Shown here: positions 22,868 to 34,732 of the stretch, piece by piece | How positions within the stretch are numbered: the stretch's first letter is position 1 | Layout of the letters: each line of letters starts with the position of its first letter | Assembly: GCA_964035575.1 (NCBI GenBank) | Contig: OZ037923.1 | Location: 930,001 to 994,000 of the forward strand | Length of the DNA stretch: 64,000 nt | DNA from: Rhynchopus sp. YZ270_cl-10 | Lineage: Eukaryota > Euglenozoa > Diplonemea > Diplonemida > Diplonemidae | Direction of reading: 5' to 3' | The notes under the pieces: generated by a model | Told to the model about the DNA's origin: nothing | The model's input: the letters and a program-made list of their open reading frames with translations, nothing else | Databases searched by the model: none | Program-made: the position numbers and the translations under genes

Positions 22868-23662
22868 CCCGATTTTCTGCCAAATAGTCCAACATTTTTA
22901 CGGTCCGTATATAGTACGTTTACAGTACCTTTATTAGACACCCGAGGATGAGCTCCACAGAAAAAAAAATTTTTCTTTTGTTTTGTTTGATTATAGATTA
23001 CCATCACTAGATAGTAGTTACAATTTTTCTTCGCAGGATCCTTAAAAAGTTAGCTCCACAGAAAGAAAATTAGATACTTTCAGTTCACAGAATTGAAAGT
23101 ATTTGAGAGGGTCAACACATGCACCAAAAAAACAGGATTTATTGACATCCAAAGACAATTGACAAAAGGTCACATTTTACAAGTGCCTCCTCTAATTGTT
23201 TAAGATTCAAGAAATAAAGTTGAAATACAACAGCCCTCTCATGAACAGTGTACCTTTGGTACAATGACCGGGGTGTACCGTGGGGGGGTGGACACCTCAA
23301 CCATAAATGTCGCGGGTTTTGCTGTTACTTATTGTACTCGAAGATCAATCCTTTAGGGATGGGGCATAGGGGGGGGAACACCGGTGTGCGCAACGACGCA
23401 TGCACCGGATCGATAGACTAGAAAAAGAATAGACAAATTTGGGGTTATGGGAAAGGGAACGAAGTGGGGAGGAGGGGCTAGGCGAGGGGTGCTTCGATGC
23501 GGTGTGCATGGGGTAGGCAACACTGCGGCATCGGGGTATGGGAGGGGAGGGGGAGGGGGAGGGAGGAGGTAATGGAGTCAGTATTCCAATGGGCTCCCAT
23601 TACAATACTGCCACCATTAGGGAGGGGGAGGGTGTTTGTTTGTTTGTTTGTTTTTTTTTTTT

Positions 23663-23710
23663 GAAAACTTGGTTGTATTAGTGTAGACACCCGAGGATGA
23701 ACTCCACTAT
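23663..23710 (-). repeat. R2 SINE-like repeat
   Basis: Full copy of the ACACCCGAGGATGAA subtype behind a TTTG/T-run. Confidence 0.85.
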
Positions 23711-24575
23711 TTTTTTTTTTGTTTGTTTTTTGCTTTGCTTTGACCACTTTCCTTACTCCCGACAACCCGGAGTCAAAAAGAAAAAAAAACCCGGGGGAAA
23801 CCTCCTTAAAACAGGACACTCTTTCTGTAAAGTCAACAACGAGGTGCTGGAAATAATCTCAGACAGTTCGTCATATTCCTTACGAAACTAAAACACACCA
23901 AAAAATATAAGAAATCACGTTAAATTTACGTTGAGAAACTAAAAAAGAGAGAAAAAAAAAAAAACGACTTTTTTTTGGTTCGGTGTGAAAGCAAATCACC
24001 ACAGCTCACGTTTTGCTTTCGGCCCTAATATGGTTTCTTGTGGGTTTGAAAACCCTGTTCAAATGTCAATCTTCCCCCCCACCCCCACCCCTTCTCCTTT
24101 TTTTTTTGATTTTAGACAACTATCACGGGATAGTGACTTCCCATTTTTTTTAAAAAAAATTTTTTTGAAAAAACAGACGAGCCTTACGAGCACGTCTTTC
24201 TTTGTGCACAAAAGGGGGATGGAGTGACTGAAAAGAAAAAAAAAAAAGGGGGGGGTTTCGAATGGATTGTGTTATGAAGTGTTTTGTTTTGTTTTTTTTT
24301 GCCCTTTTTTTCGCTTTTGTGCTAAACTAAGTTTTTGACTTGAAATACAAAGCCCCTCTCATGAACAGTGTACCTATTGAGGCACGAAAATCTCGAAATG
24401 ACTTTTTTTTTACCCCGAAAAATTGGATTGCCAAAATTTGGAAATACTATATAAAAACAATGGGATATACCAACGGTCTCGCCGCTCTTCATTTACATCT
24501 CGTTTTCTATAATTGCGTGAGCAGGTCGGTCAAAACAGCGTATTCTCTACAGTTTTCTCCACCTGATTGTGATTC

Positions 24576-24637
24576 TGAGTTTTTCCTGTGTTTTTTTTTG
24601 CCGGACGCCAGATGCCCGGTAAACACAGGAAAACTCA
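24576..24637. repeat. Imperfect hairpin (TGAGTTTTTCCTGTG / CACAGGAAAACTCA)
   Basis: A 14-15 bp stem with an inner CCGG stem encloses a short loop. It could form a stable RNA stem-loop if transcribed. Confidence 0.6.
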
Positions 24638-24900
24638 GGGTCAAAAAAGCAGACGGAGTTTTTTGTGCTAAATCCTCTACGGATTTGTGGGCAACAAAAA
24701 AGAAGAAAAAAAAAAGAAAAAATAACTGAAGAAATAGCTGCCAAATCCGTGGGAAGAGATGGAAGGCTGCGGGTGGTATTCATAACCAAAAAAAAAAAAA
24801 CCAAAAAATTGCAAAAATAAAAATGGCAAAAATATGCGCCAATCTCTGCACATTATCACCTTTGCAGGGGGAAAACAAAGGGCTACCTTGGTGGGTTTAA

Positions 24901-25135
24901 CTAGGCATACCTAGAAGGCAAATACATATTCGGCCTATATTCGGATCTGAAAATCGTATTCGGATCCGAAGGTAGGGCGAATACGAAATTCGCCTTCTAG
25001 GTATGCCTAGGCATACCTAGAAAGCGAATATGATATTCGGCCTATATTCGGATCCAAAATTCTTGGGCCATATTCGCCCTATATTCGGATCCGAATATAG
25101 GGCGAATATCATATTCGCTTTCTAGGTATGACTAG
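24901..25135. repeat. Two adjacent hairpins with CTAGGCATACCTAGAA ends
   Basis: 24901-25010 and 25007-25135 each begin CTAGGCATACCTAGAA and end with the inverse. Interiors are TATTCGGATCCGAATA-type palindromes. The two share a CCTAGG junction, as in tandem MITE copies. Confidence 0.85.
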
Positions 25136-25821
25136 GGGGGGGCTATATTCAATGGCAGAAGCCCTTTTTTTTTTTGCCTTTTTTCCCCCCCCTTCTCGGA
25201 ACGACATTCATTTTGAGTGCTCGCCCGCTTATGCTTTTGGTACTTTATAAATATAAAAGAAAATGATAATTCTATAGCCCCATGCAGAGACCACTTCCTA
25301 TAAGGGGAGAGTGATGCTGTCCTCGAGTCGATGGCAAAGGAGGTCGCTGGCTTGCACCATTAGCGAGGAGGGGGCGGTGTGTGGTAAAACTATTTTTTTG
25401 TCTGTACAACAGAGGAATCATAAATCTCTAAAAGAGCAAATAGGGGGGGGGGGAGTTTTGTAAGATGATCCTTGCGTATTCAATGAAAGGAAAATGGTTG
25501 TTGAGAGCAGTGCAAACGTCTCTGTTTGGACGCAGGGGGGTTTTTGAATGAAAGTTTTTTTTTTGTTGTTTTTGTGCTCTTTTTTTGGTGGTCTTTTAAA
25601 AACTGTACGCAGGGGTAAGGGGAAAAAAAACATAATAAGTACCTGACACGCAAGGTGTGGTTACTCGAGAGCCAAAATAAAATAAAATTTCAAATTCTCG
25701 GGTTACGGTACCCTTGCTTCGTGCACACATAAATGAGAAGTTGAAAAAGTGCAAAACGCCTCGTTCATTGGCGGGCGTAGGCACTGGTTCTCTGCGGACA
25801 TAATCAAAAAAAATACGAAGT

Positions 25822-25883
25822 TATTGAATGCAGGCACCCTTCCGACTGACCCACTATACGATGCCAGCCCCGGATGAAAGCAC
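25822..25883 (+). repeat. R7 dispersed repeat
   Basis: Consensus GTTATTGAATGCAGGCACCC, TTCCGACTGACCCACTATAC, GATGCCAGCCCCGGATGAAAGC. Other copies: 6747-6811, 46611-46680, and a diverged one at 11341-11405. Confidence 0.8.
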
Positions 25884-26398
25884 AAAAAAAATTCCTCCCT
25901 TGTGTTAGCTTCCTAACACCGTCTTCATTCAAAAAAGAAGCAACATTTGTCTACTTATAATGACGTGGATGATATACATGGGGAACGCTCTTTAGCGTTC
26001 TCTATCCAGCTCAAGGCATGGGTTTAGGGGGGAAAGTTGTACATTGAAAAATAAAACAAAAGGGGGCGTTTATAAGATGAACCTAAGCTCTCGTGCTTAG
26101 TCACCTTTTGAAGGAGAAAAATGTTAGTTTTTTCCCCCTCTATGTTTTGTTTGGTTGTAAGCAACTATAAAGTCGCCAGTTTTTTTTAAATGAGAGTTGC
26201 TATTTTTTTTGCAAGGGGGCGAGTTTAAAGAAAAAAATGAAGAAAAAAAAAATAACACAAAAATTCTAATATGGACCTCAATACACCCCCAAACAATGGG
26301 GTCAAATATATTCTAAAATTTCCTAATAATCCATCTGATTTTTACCCGAGTTTGGATGTTGCTTTGGGCGAAAGTTGCTACCGGGCCAAAAAAATAAA

Positions 26399-26522
26399 GT
26401 TGACTTGAAATACAAAGCCCTCTCGTGAACAGTGCACCTTTGGTATGACCGGGTGTACCGTGGGGGGTGGACACCCAAACCATGCAAGTCTACTACATCC
26501 ATTACGTGGTTTACATCTGATA
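26399..26522 (+). repeat. R5 long dispersed repeat
   Basis: Copy ending at TTTACATCTGATA. Confidence 0.85.
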
Positions 26523-26539
26523 CCAAAAAAAAATAGGTG

Positions 26540-28370
26540 GAATTATTAGACTTTATCGTATCACAAAAATGTTATTGCAAAAGAGAAAAAAAAAAGCACA
26601 TTTTATTTTATTTTTGGAATCATGACAAGGCACTCAAAAAGGGGAATGAAGAGAGTAGGTTCTGTGCCAAAGACGATCTTCACCAAGACGGAGAAGATCT
26701 TTGTATGTTCAGAATCGGTGCGACCCGCAAGAAGGGGGTCGACGAGGGGGGGATCGAGATAAGGGGGAAAACGTTAAGCTTTATATATTTTTTTTATTTC
26801 TTTTCAAATTAAAAAAAGAAAGGGTTTTGCGGAAGACGTGGTTCTCTTTTGTGTGCACACACGTTTCTTCTACAGAAAACAAGGAAAATGAATCAAAGCG
26901 AACACACATTGTATTCTTCTTCATGTAGAATACAAGAAGGTTCGTAGCAAAAGAGCGGTTTGTTGTGTTTTATTGGTTTGTGACTTCACAAACGTATTTT
27001 TTTTAAAAAATGCATTTTTTATATTTCTTACTTTCTTGCATGTTGCAAGAAGGGAACATGCAAGAGGGAATGCCTCTCGAACAGAGTAGAGGTTACAAAG
27101 CATTTCAACATAATATTATGAATCAATAACTTAGCAGAGGAGGAGGGATCAATAAAAATGGTTCCATCTTTCTAGCAAAAGAAAAAAAAGAAAAGAAAAA
27201 CAAAGGGAAGTTGAAAGGGCAAACGCCTCACCATTCATCGGCGGACGCAGGCACTGTCACACAACAAAACAAAACAAAAAAAAAAATAGTAACTCTGATG
27301 GGTAAAACCTTACCACCAAAAACTACCCTGGGTTATAGGGAATCTGTACTCAAACATCGGCCGAAACCCTTTGCACTACAACCCTTTGTTGTATTAGTGT
27401 TGGACACCTCATGAGAGAGGTGAGCTCCCACTATAATATATTTATTTTGAAAATTTGTTGGAATAATGTATGTTGCCGCATATGTGCAAGCTCCACTGTG
27501 GGATTTTTCTGTTTTTGCACAAAAACAAAAAATAACTTATTCTTCTATTTGGTCTATCTTCGTTGCAACTACGCCGTGTCTCTCTCTCTTTCATAAGTAC
27601 GCAGTAAGTAGTGAGCGTAGCGAGCTACGTCCTGGGAGGTCTAGAGAATATAAATGAATGAGTGCTTATCCCCCCTTGATTTTCTTTAACCACTTTTGAG
27701 TAAAAGGTTGGAAGGGGAGGAGGTTGGGAAGGTTCACAAACAAAAAACGTCACCTATCTGCAGAATTTCTGTTTTTTGGCTCCCTTCCCCACAAACACAC
27801 CACCTCCCCCGCACGCGAGATTAAATAAGAAAAAAGACCCGACTATTTTCCCCCAAAACGTTACTTTTATGCCTTTAAGACACCACAACAACAACAGGGG
27901 AAAAAACACCATTCTTCACACGTAACTCTATTCTCTAGGCCTCCCTCTCGCTCTCTTCTCTCCTTTGACACAGTCGCTTATTATTTCATATACTTTCTTT
28001 TCTTAACCGAAACGAAAAGAAAGCAAGCAGTCGCTTATTGCAAAAAAAAATGTTATTTTGGCAAAACAGATTGGAAAAGGGACAGAACAGGGGGGTTTAA
28101 AAATGTTTTTTTTTATTTTTATTTTGAAAAGTACATTGTGCTCTGTTTATTTTTGACGAATGGAGTTATAGACGTGACGTCAGAGGAAGGGGTGCGTTAC
28201 TTTGTATAAGACTACGACTTATCCTCCTGCTCAAACCACTGTCAAAAAAACGGAACAGAGGGGGAGGATGGAAATGAGAAAGAATGGGGGGGGGTTGATT
28301 GAAGACTGTATTAGTTTCCTGATGCGTGCATTTCCAGCACACCGCTGTTGGCAGGCAAAAAAAAGCCCCT
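26540..28370. other. Repeat remnants only
   Basis: R8 at 27107, R3 at 27207, R2-like at 27392 and R1-like at 27448 lie among A/G-rich sequence. No frame has gene-like composition. Confidence 0.5.
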
Positions 28371-28374
28371 CAAT

Positions 28375-28502
28375 TGGTAGCGCCTGTACTGTGATACATT
28401 TGCCCCATCATAAATAACATAATACACATCACAATACAGTTGTATTGGTGTATTATTGTTATTTATGATGGGGCAAATGTATCACAATACAGCCCACCAC
28501 TG
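28375..28502. mobile_element. Palindromic hAT-like family copy, left end degraded
   Basis: The right half (TTATTTATGATGGGGCAAAT ... CAGCCCACCACTG) and the inverted left half (TGTGATACATTTGCCCCATC) match 43150-43569. The left terminus has diverged and no duplication is visible. Confidence 0.6.
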
Positions 28503-29171
28503 CCTCTAGGGAGAGAGAGGGGGGCTGAATTCTTGTTGTTTATTCCATTTTGAGAAAAATTCGGGAGAAAAAAAATTCGGAAAAAAGCAAATTCGTATAC
28601 TTGAGCAAAAAAAAAAAGTAAGTATTAAACGGTGCGACATTGGGTCATCTGAAAAGGGCCTACCTGATAGGGGGATGCTGTGACACTGTGATACCATTTT
28701 TATCAAAAAAAAAAAAATAGTGACACACTGTGAGACGCTCTGAGAGTGTAACAAAAAATTGGTCTCCCCCTTTTCAGATGACCCAAACGGGTTCTCCCCT
28801 CTTTTTTAAAATTTCGGGAAAAAGAAAAACCAGAACAAAATTCAAAGAAAAGACTTGAAGGATGAAGGAACTCATGTAGGGAACACAGATCTTTAAAAGA
28901 AAATCAATATAAAAAAAGAACAAAACGAAACGCCTCTGTGGGCGCGAAATAAAAGTCTTAAAAAAAAAAGGATGTGTCTTTTTGAAATACAAAGCAGACA
29001 GTGTAGCTTTGTAAACAAAACAAAAAAAAGAAAAAGGAACTTCTCAAATCAAGAAATGGGTGTTCGAATGGGGGGTTTTTATGAAGTTTTTGATATGTTT
29101 GCTTTGTGCTTCAAATCAAGAAATGGGTGGGTCTGTTTTTATACTATCAGCAAACCACCAAAAAAAAATTT

Positions 29172-29260
29172 AAAAAAAAAACGCTGTTTCTGTTACTTCC
29201 CTTTTAGAGTTACAACACAACGTTTGTAACTAAAGGGAGGTAACAGAAACAGCGTTTTTT
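29172..29260. repeat. Hairpin repeat, AACGCTGTTTCTGTTAC ends
   Basis: A 35-bp inverted repeat with a short ACACAACG loop lies between A- and T-runs. MITE-like, with no usable duplication. Confidence 0.8.
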
Positions 29261-29429
29261 AAAAATTTTCTTTTCATTTATTTTGGACAGGGAAAAAAAC
29301 AACAACAATATTATAACACAGATGTTTTGAAGGGCGACTTATGTACGTACCCTCTACAGTGACGGTTTCTGCTTCTTTGACGATGAGAAAAAAAAAAGGT
29401 TAGATTCATAACAAAAAAGAAAGAAAAGT

Positions 29430-29468
29430 TTATAAGATGATCCTAAGCCTCTCGTGCTTAGTCACCTT
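29430..29468 (+). repeat. R4 short hairpin repeat
   Basis: Consensus TTTATAAGATGAACC then CTAAGCCTCTCGTGCTTAG then TCACCTT. The middle is a perfect CTAAGC/GCTTAG hairpin with a CTCTCGT loop. Other copies: 26071-26112, 29672-29714, 47970-48008, 48912-48951, 49042-49082, 55406-55448, 56809-56848; a variant with GTGTGCCTCTCGTGCACAC at 31523-31561 preserves the stem by compensatory change. Confidence 0.85.
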
Positions 29469-29482
29469 AAAAGAAAGAAAAA

Positions 29483-29662
29483 TGGTGCTCCGGGAGGGGT
29501 CGATATTGACAGGTCGTTGACAGGTCGTTGACAGGTCGTTGACAGGTCGTTGACAGGTCGTTGACAGGTCGTTGACAGGTCACTGACACAGGGACTTTAT
29601 ACACACACACCCCCCCTGATATTGACAGGTCGCCGACAGGTGACCGACTTCCGAAATCACCA
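29483..29662. mobile_element. TGG...CCA element with expanded interior (180 bp)
   Basis: TGGTGCTCCGGGAGGGGTCG and CGACTTCCGAAATCACCA are inverted inside an A-run (AAAAA on both sides). The 11-bp unit GACAGGTCGTT is repeated about seven times, where the 4920 relative has two. Confidence 0.85.
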
Positions 29663-29756
29663 AAAAAAAAAAAAGTTTGTAAGATGACCCAAAGCCTCTC
29701 GGTGCTTAGTCACCTTGATCACATTCGTTATCGCACAGCTCGCGATGAGAAAAATA

Positions 29757-29871
29757 AAGTTGACTTGAAATACAAAGCCCTCTCGTGAATAGTGTACCTT
29801 TGGTATGGTGTACCGTGGGGGGTGGACACCCAAACCATGCAGTCCTACAATCCATTTCGAGGTTTACATTT
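29757..29871 (+). repeat. R5 long dispersed repeat
   Basis: Copy lacking the TGACCGG block (GGTATGGTGTACCG), showing internal deletion. Confidence 0.85.
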
Positions 29872-30220
29872 AAACAAAAAACATATTTTTTGTTGAAAAC
29901 AATTTGTCAAAGAAGAGAACAAAGCTCTGGCCATACAGATGGGAAAAGAGAGAAAAAAAAGAGAACATTAAAAAAATGCAAATAATGGAAGAAAAGAAGA
30001 AAGCAAGAAAAAAGAGGGGGTTATTCAAAATACCACTTAAATGGTTTGTCAGTTTTTCATCAATTGCGCTCAAAGTAAATAAACCCTGAAAGATGAAACA
30101 GACGATGTATCTCATTTAAAAAAAAAGATAAAAATACAACAAAACAACAAAGAAAAAAAACCTTGTCAAAACAATATTTAAAAATATCGCTAAAATACCC
30201 TGTTTTTTGTGTTTTTTTTT

Positions 30221-30284
30221 GATAAATTGTTGGAGTAGTGTAGTTGCCTCGGTTGTGTTGGCCACAGTTTGTGCAATCTCCACT
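30221..30284 (-). repeat. R1 SINE-like repeat
   Basis: Full copy preceded by a T-run. Confidence 0.85.
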
Positions 30285-32240
30285 TACTTTTTTTTTTAGA
30301 ATTTTATAAAAAAGTAACTCGCCAAAGCAAAATAAAAGAGAACTTGGAGCAGATAGGTTGCTTATGCTGTAAATTGGTACAATGGTTTATCCAGGTAAGG
30401 AGCAAACACTGTATTTTTTATTTTATTTTTGGTTTTCTTTTTGAAAACTTTTTTTTTGGGGGGGAAAGGGGGGCACTCATTCTGACAGAGCAAATTGACG
30501 GAGGTACTGTCGACTTTTCAAAAAAAAAAGAAATTCTTTTTTCATAAGAACTATGCCCGGTGAAACGTATCTACTCTCTGAAAAATACATTCACTCACTT
30601 CAAATTACCAAAAAAAAAAAGGGGGGTCCTTTTTTTGCTAAACCCAAGTCTCTCTCGTTGATCGCTGACCTTAAAAGGGAACAGTTTGGTAATAATAATA
30701 CAAAAAAAACCCCCCACTCTACTGCGGTTAGCAAACTATTAAAAAAGTTAGAGAATATAAAAGATAAAAATTGGCTTCTGCCCGCGTTGAAGAGGTATGA
30801 ACACTTTTTTAAAAAAAGCATGAAAATAAAGAGAAAAAAAAGGATGTAAATACAATGACCGGCAGGGCCAGAGGGTAAACACAGTTAACAAAATATACAA
30901 AATAATCAATTTTCATATACTTTTGAAGCAAAAGAGGGGTAGGAACATAACAATAAATAATTTTATATTTGGGGGGTATGTGGGTAAGGCAAGAGCAAAC
31001 GACAGAGAAACAAAAAGGTACATTTTTTTTTACACCCACGTCGGTTAAGACAGGTTACGTACTGTTTTGCCTGCGGGCAGAATGCTTTAAAGAGGCAGGG
31101 ATATGGGAGTTTTTTTGGACTTTAAAATTTTGTTTAAAAAGACTTTAAAAAAAAAAAAAAAAATGGTGCTCTGGGAGGGGTCGATATTGATAGGTTGTTT
31201 GACCGATTTCCCGAAAGCATCAAAAAAAGGATTTTGCTTGACTATAGACTCTCGCGGGATAGCAGCTACGATTTTTCTTCACAGGATCCTTAAAAGAGAG
31301 CACAGAGAAGGGGGGTAAACGTAGAAGCAGTCGGTCACTATAATCAAACAAATTTAAGAGTTTTCAATTTGAAGAAAATAAAAACAAAACAAAAAAAATT
31401 AAAAAGAGTTTATAAGATGAACCGAAACCCTGAGGAACATAACATGAAAAGGATTTTAGTAAAGATGACTTCAAGTTTTTGCTAAAGTCATCTACAAAAA
31501 AAAATTATTAAAAAAAAAACTCCCCTGTAAGATGAATGTGTGCCTCTCGTGCACACATACGCACACATCTGTCTAAAAAAAAAAAGGTAAGACACGTTGA
31601 GAGATAAACTGGTTAGAGTCTCTAAAATTTAGAAGGGAAAAAAAAATTGGGTAATTTTCTTTATACTGCCAGCACAGGATAGCAGCTACGTTTTATTTAA
31701 TTTTATCATCACAGGATCCATCATCCATCATAAGAATCTCCAAAAAAGCTAAAAAGCATTATAAGAAATGGGAAATGAAATGAAACAAATTTTTTTGTTG
31801 CCTCTTTTTTGGGAAGAAGGGAAGGGCCTTCGCTGGTACAAAAAAAACATTTTTCCAGCTGCTTTGAAATAAAAAAACGAAGACAAAAAAACGAAGCTTA
31901 GAAGATGAACCGAAAACCTCACGCAGTTTACAAATGTGAATTCGACAGAGATGGAATTGCCCATCATCAGCTTTTTCTCTAAATTCCCTTAAAAGGAAAA
32001 TTTTTTTGTTTTGGTTGTAGGCAACATAAAAGTCGCCAATTTTTTTAAATGAGAGCTGCTATTATTGCAAGACATATTTTTTGAAAAGGAAAAGAGCAGC
32101 AATCTTAACACAAAAAAAAAACACCTCAATTGGTGAACTCAACAGGGTGTCATACACAACAAGCAATAGCTATTTCCAGAAAACGAAAACGAAAAAAGGG
32201 GGGGATAATCACAAAAAAACATGATAGGAAATAATGTGAC
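30285..32240. other. No gene seen; A-rich spacer with decayed repeats
   Basis: Contains one TGG element (31164), R4-like copies at 31411, 31523 and 31894, and GATAGCAGCTACGTTTT-type motifs (31258, 31677) shared with 7496 and 22998. Confidence 0.5.
31164..31222. mobile_element. TGG...TCA element, degraded (59 bp)
   Basis: TGGTGCTCTGGGAGGGGTCG and TTTCCCGAAAGCATCA match the 29483 relative. It sits between A-runs, so the duplication is uninformative. Confidence 0.7.
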
Positions 32241-32479
32241 TGGCCACTAACTGACCATCTATAGTGTGTCTGACCATCTTTCACATCAAGGATATCTCTA
32301 AATCCGTCCCTTTTTGGCCAAATTCCGAAATCCCAATCCAAAAAATTCCCTGTTTTTTTGGTATAGTTTTTGGGCTGTTTTTGACTTTTTTGTGGGGGGG
32401 AAAAAAAATTTCCCGATATGTCGTCAGGGCTCTCGCCGGCGGTGATTTGGGGTCCCGAGCTTTCCCCCCGTAAAAGCGG

Positions 32480-32720
32480 TCGCTGCGCGCGCTTCGCGCG
32501 CGCGACTCCCTGCCAGTGCAGGGAGGCGTGGCGCTTTCTCCCCTCTGATGCACAAAAGGCAGGTGGGGAGGGGTGAACCACAAGCCGTAGTGTGTCAGCC
32601 TTATCAGTAACCTCGGTACATTTACGAAAGAAACGGCAGTCATGGCACCCAAAGGTTCCTGGCGAAGCCACGGTACGCAACATTTGAGATCTCCTCCGTC
32701 TTCCAACCCTCATAATTGAA
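32480..32720 (-). repeat. Multicopy coding-like repeat, copy C
   Basis: On the minus strand this reads LRTVASPGTFGCHDCRFFRK, CTEVTDKADTLRLVVHP, FCASEGRKRHASLHW. The same peptide order appears at 60969-61150 with small changes (LGTVASPGTFGCHDRRFF). The C-x2-C-x5-C spacing could be a small metal site. Possibly a decayed transposon protein; no family assigned. Confidence 0.5.
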
Positions 32721-33491
32721 TGTGATTGACACGTCTTCTCCTTCTTCTTGTGCACAACCTCAAATGTCTCTGATGCTGGACGTTTGCCTGCAACTGACGT
32801 GAACATCCGTACCCACAACTACAGCAACCGCCTGCAGAGCCAATTTTTTCCTCAAAAATCCGGGACTTTTTTTTTTTCCTTTCCCCCTTTTTTCGCTTTA
32901 TTTGATCGCGTTGATCGATCGCATCCCACAGGCGAAACTCTCTGGGGGTGGGGTGGAGTAGAATGTATCTGAAATTGCTGTAGGGAAAAACAGGGAATTT
33001 TTTTCAGGGAATTTTTTTATTTTTCCGAAATCCCAATCCCAATCCAGAATTAGAAAAATCCCTGTTTCACATTATCAAAAAAAAAAAAAGCTTTTTTGGT
33101 AATATGAATATTCCTCTTGTACACACATCTGAAAAAGAGAAAAAAAAAAAAGGCAAAAAAGCAAACAAACAAACACATTGGCTCGATCGTCATTCCTTCC
33201 TAAGCACACAAACACACACCTTAGGATCGTCATTTTACCGATGCCCACCAAAAAAAAAAAAAAACAAATTCATATGGGGTGATCTGGGGTCTTTTTTTTC
33301 AAGATTATTCACTAGCCATTCACAAATATTCACAAAAATTCACAAATATTCACAAAAACCTACACACCCGCGTATCACGTGTTTTTCCGCCTCGCTGTGA
33401 ATTTTCGTGAATTTTCGTGTTTTTTTGTGATTTTTTTTTGGTTTTTGGTGTGGTGCATAACCGATTACCCGTGTTCCTACCAGTTTAAACG

Positions 33492-33576
33492 ACGGCATTT
33501 GCATTTCCGAAATCCGCCCGGCCAGTGGTGGGGTCAATTTGCCGAAATGGACAAGTTCTCGTTTTTGGTCAATTTC
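33492..33576 (+). repeat. Shared element core, copy in 33275-34970
   Basis: The core runs GGCATTTGCATTTCCGAAAT through GTCAATTTGCCGAAATGGAC to a GTTCTCGTTTTTGGTC end. Near-identical copies occur inverted at 36105-36195 and 18893-18975. In all three the AAGTTCTCG end abuts a CAGTAYACA-type array. Confidence 0.9.
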
Positions 33577-33823
33577 ACAGTATACACAGTATACACAGTA
33601 TACACAGCATACACAGTATACACAGTATACACAGTATACACAGTATACACAGTATACACAGTATACACAGTATACACAGTATACACAGTATACACAGTAT
33701 ACACAGTATACACAGTATACACAGTATACACAGTATACACAGTATACACAGTATACACAGTATACACAGTATACACAGTATACACAGTATACACAGTATA
33801 CACAGTATACACAGTATACACAG
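33577..33823 (+). repeat. 9-mer tandem array (ACAGTATAC), about 27 copies
   Basis: The units are perfect except for one CAGCATACA variant near 33607. This explains the long low-complexity frames here, which are not genes. Confidence 0.97.
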
Positions 33824-33832
33824 GGGATTGGG

Positions 33833-34732
33833 AGTACAGTACAGTACAGTACAGTACAGTACAGTACAGTACAGTACAGTACAGTACAGTACAGTACAGT
33901 ACAGTACAGTACAGTACAGTACAGTACAGTACAGTACAGTACAGTACAGTACAGTACAGTACAGTACAGTACAGTACAGTACAGTACAGTACAGTACAGT
34001 ACAGTACAGTACAGTACAGTACAGTACAGTACAGTACAGTACAGTACAGTACAGTACAGTACAGTACAGTACAGTACAGTACAGTACAGTACAGTACAGT
34101 ACAGTACAGTACAGTACAGTACAGTACAGTACAGTACAGTACAGTACAGTACAGTACAGTACAGTACAGTACAGTACAGTACAGTACAGTACAGTACAGT
34201 ACAGTACAGTACAGTACAGTACAGTACAGTACAGTACAGTACAGTACAGTACAGTACAGTACAGTACAGTACAGTACAGTACAGTACAGTACAGTACAGT
34301 ACAGTACAGTACAGTACAGTACAGTACAGTACAGTACAGTACAGTACAGTACAGTACAGTACAGTACAGTACAGTACAGTACAGTACAGTACAGTACAGT
34401 ACAGTACAGTACAGTACAGTACAGTACAGTACAGTACAGTACAGTACAGTACAGTACAGTACAGTACAGTACAGTACAGTACAGTACAGTACAGTACAGT
34501 ACAGTACAGTACAGTACAGTACAGTACAGTACAGTACAGTACAGTACAGTACAGTACAGTACAGTACAGTACAGTACAGTACAGTACAGTACAGTACAGT
34601 ACAGTACAGTACAGTACAGTACAGTACAGTACAGTACAGTACAGTACAGTACAGTACAGTACAGTACAGTACAGTACAGTACAGTACAGTACAGTACAGT
34701 ACAGTACAGTACAGTACAGTACAGTACAGTAC
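33833..34732 (+). repeat. Perfect AGTAC pentamer array, 180 copies (900 bp)
   Basis: No interruption is seen in 900 bp. Such uniformity implies very recent expansion or active homogenisation, and an assembly copy-number error is possible. AGTAC contains the palindrome GTAC. Confidence 0.97.

Larger units (their letters stand above)
19571..22925. mobile_element. 3.36-kb TA-flanked TIR element
   Basis: Left CCGTAAAACGTACTACATA and the inverted right TATATAGTACGTTTACAG correspond, with TA on each side. A second inner inverted pair, ATATCAGCCAAAATCTG (19591) and CAGATTTTGGCTGATAT (22780), supports the same boundaries. Related blocks also recur inversely nearer the centre (GATGCAAATTTTTGAGCC near 19650 and GATGCATATTTTTGACCG near 22495). 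The interior includes the 585-bp duplication and a 59-bp near-perfect palindrome (22809-22867). No transposase recognised. Confidence 0.55.
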
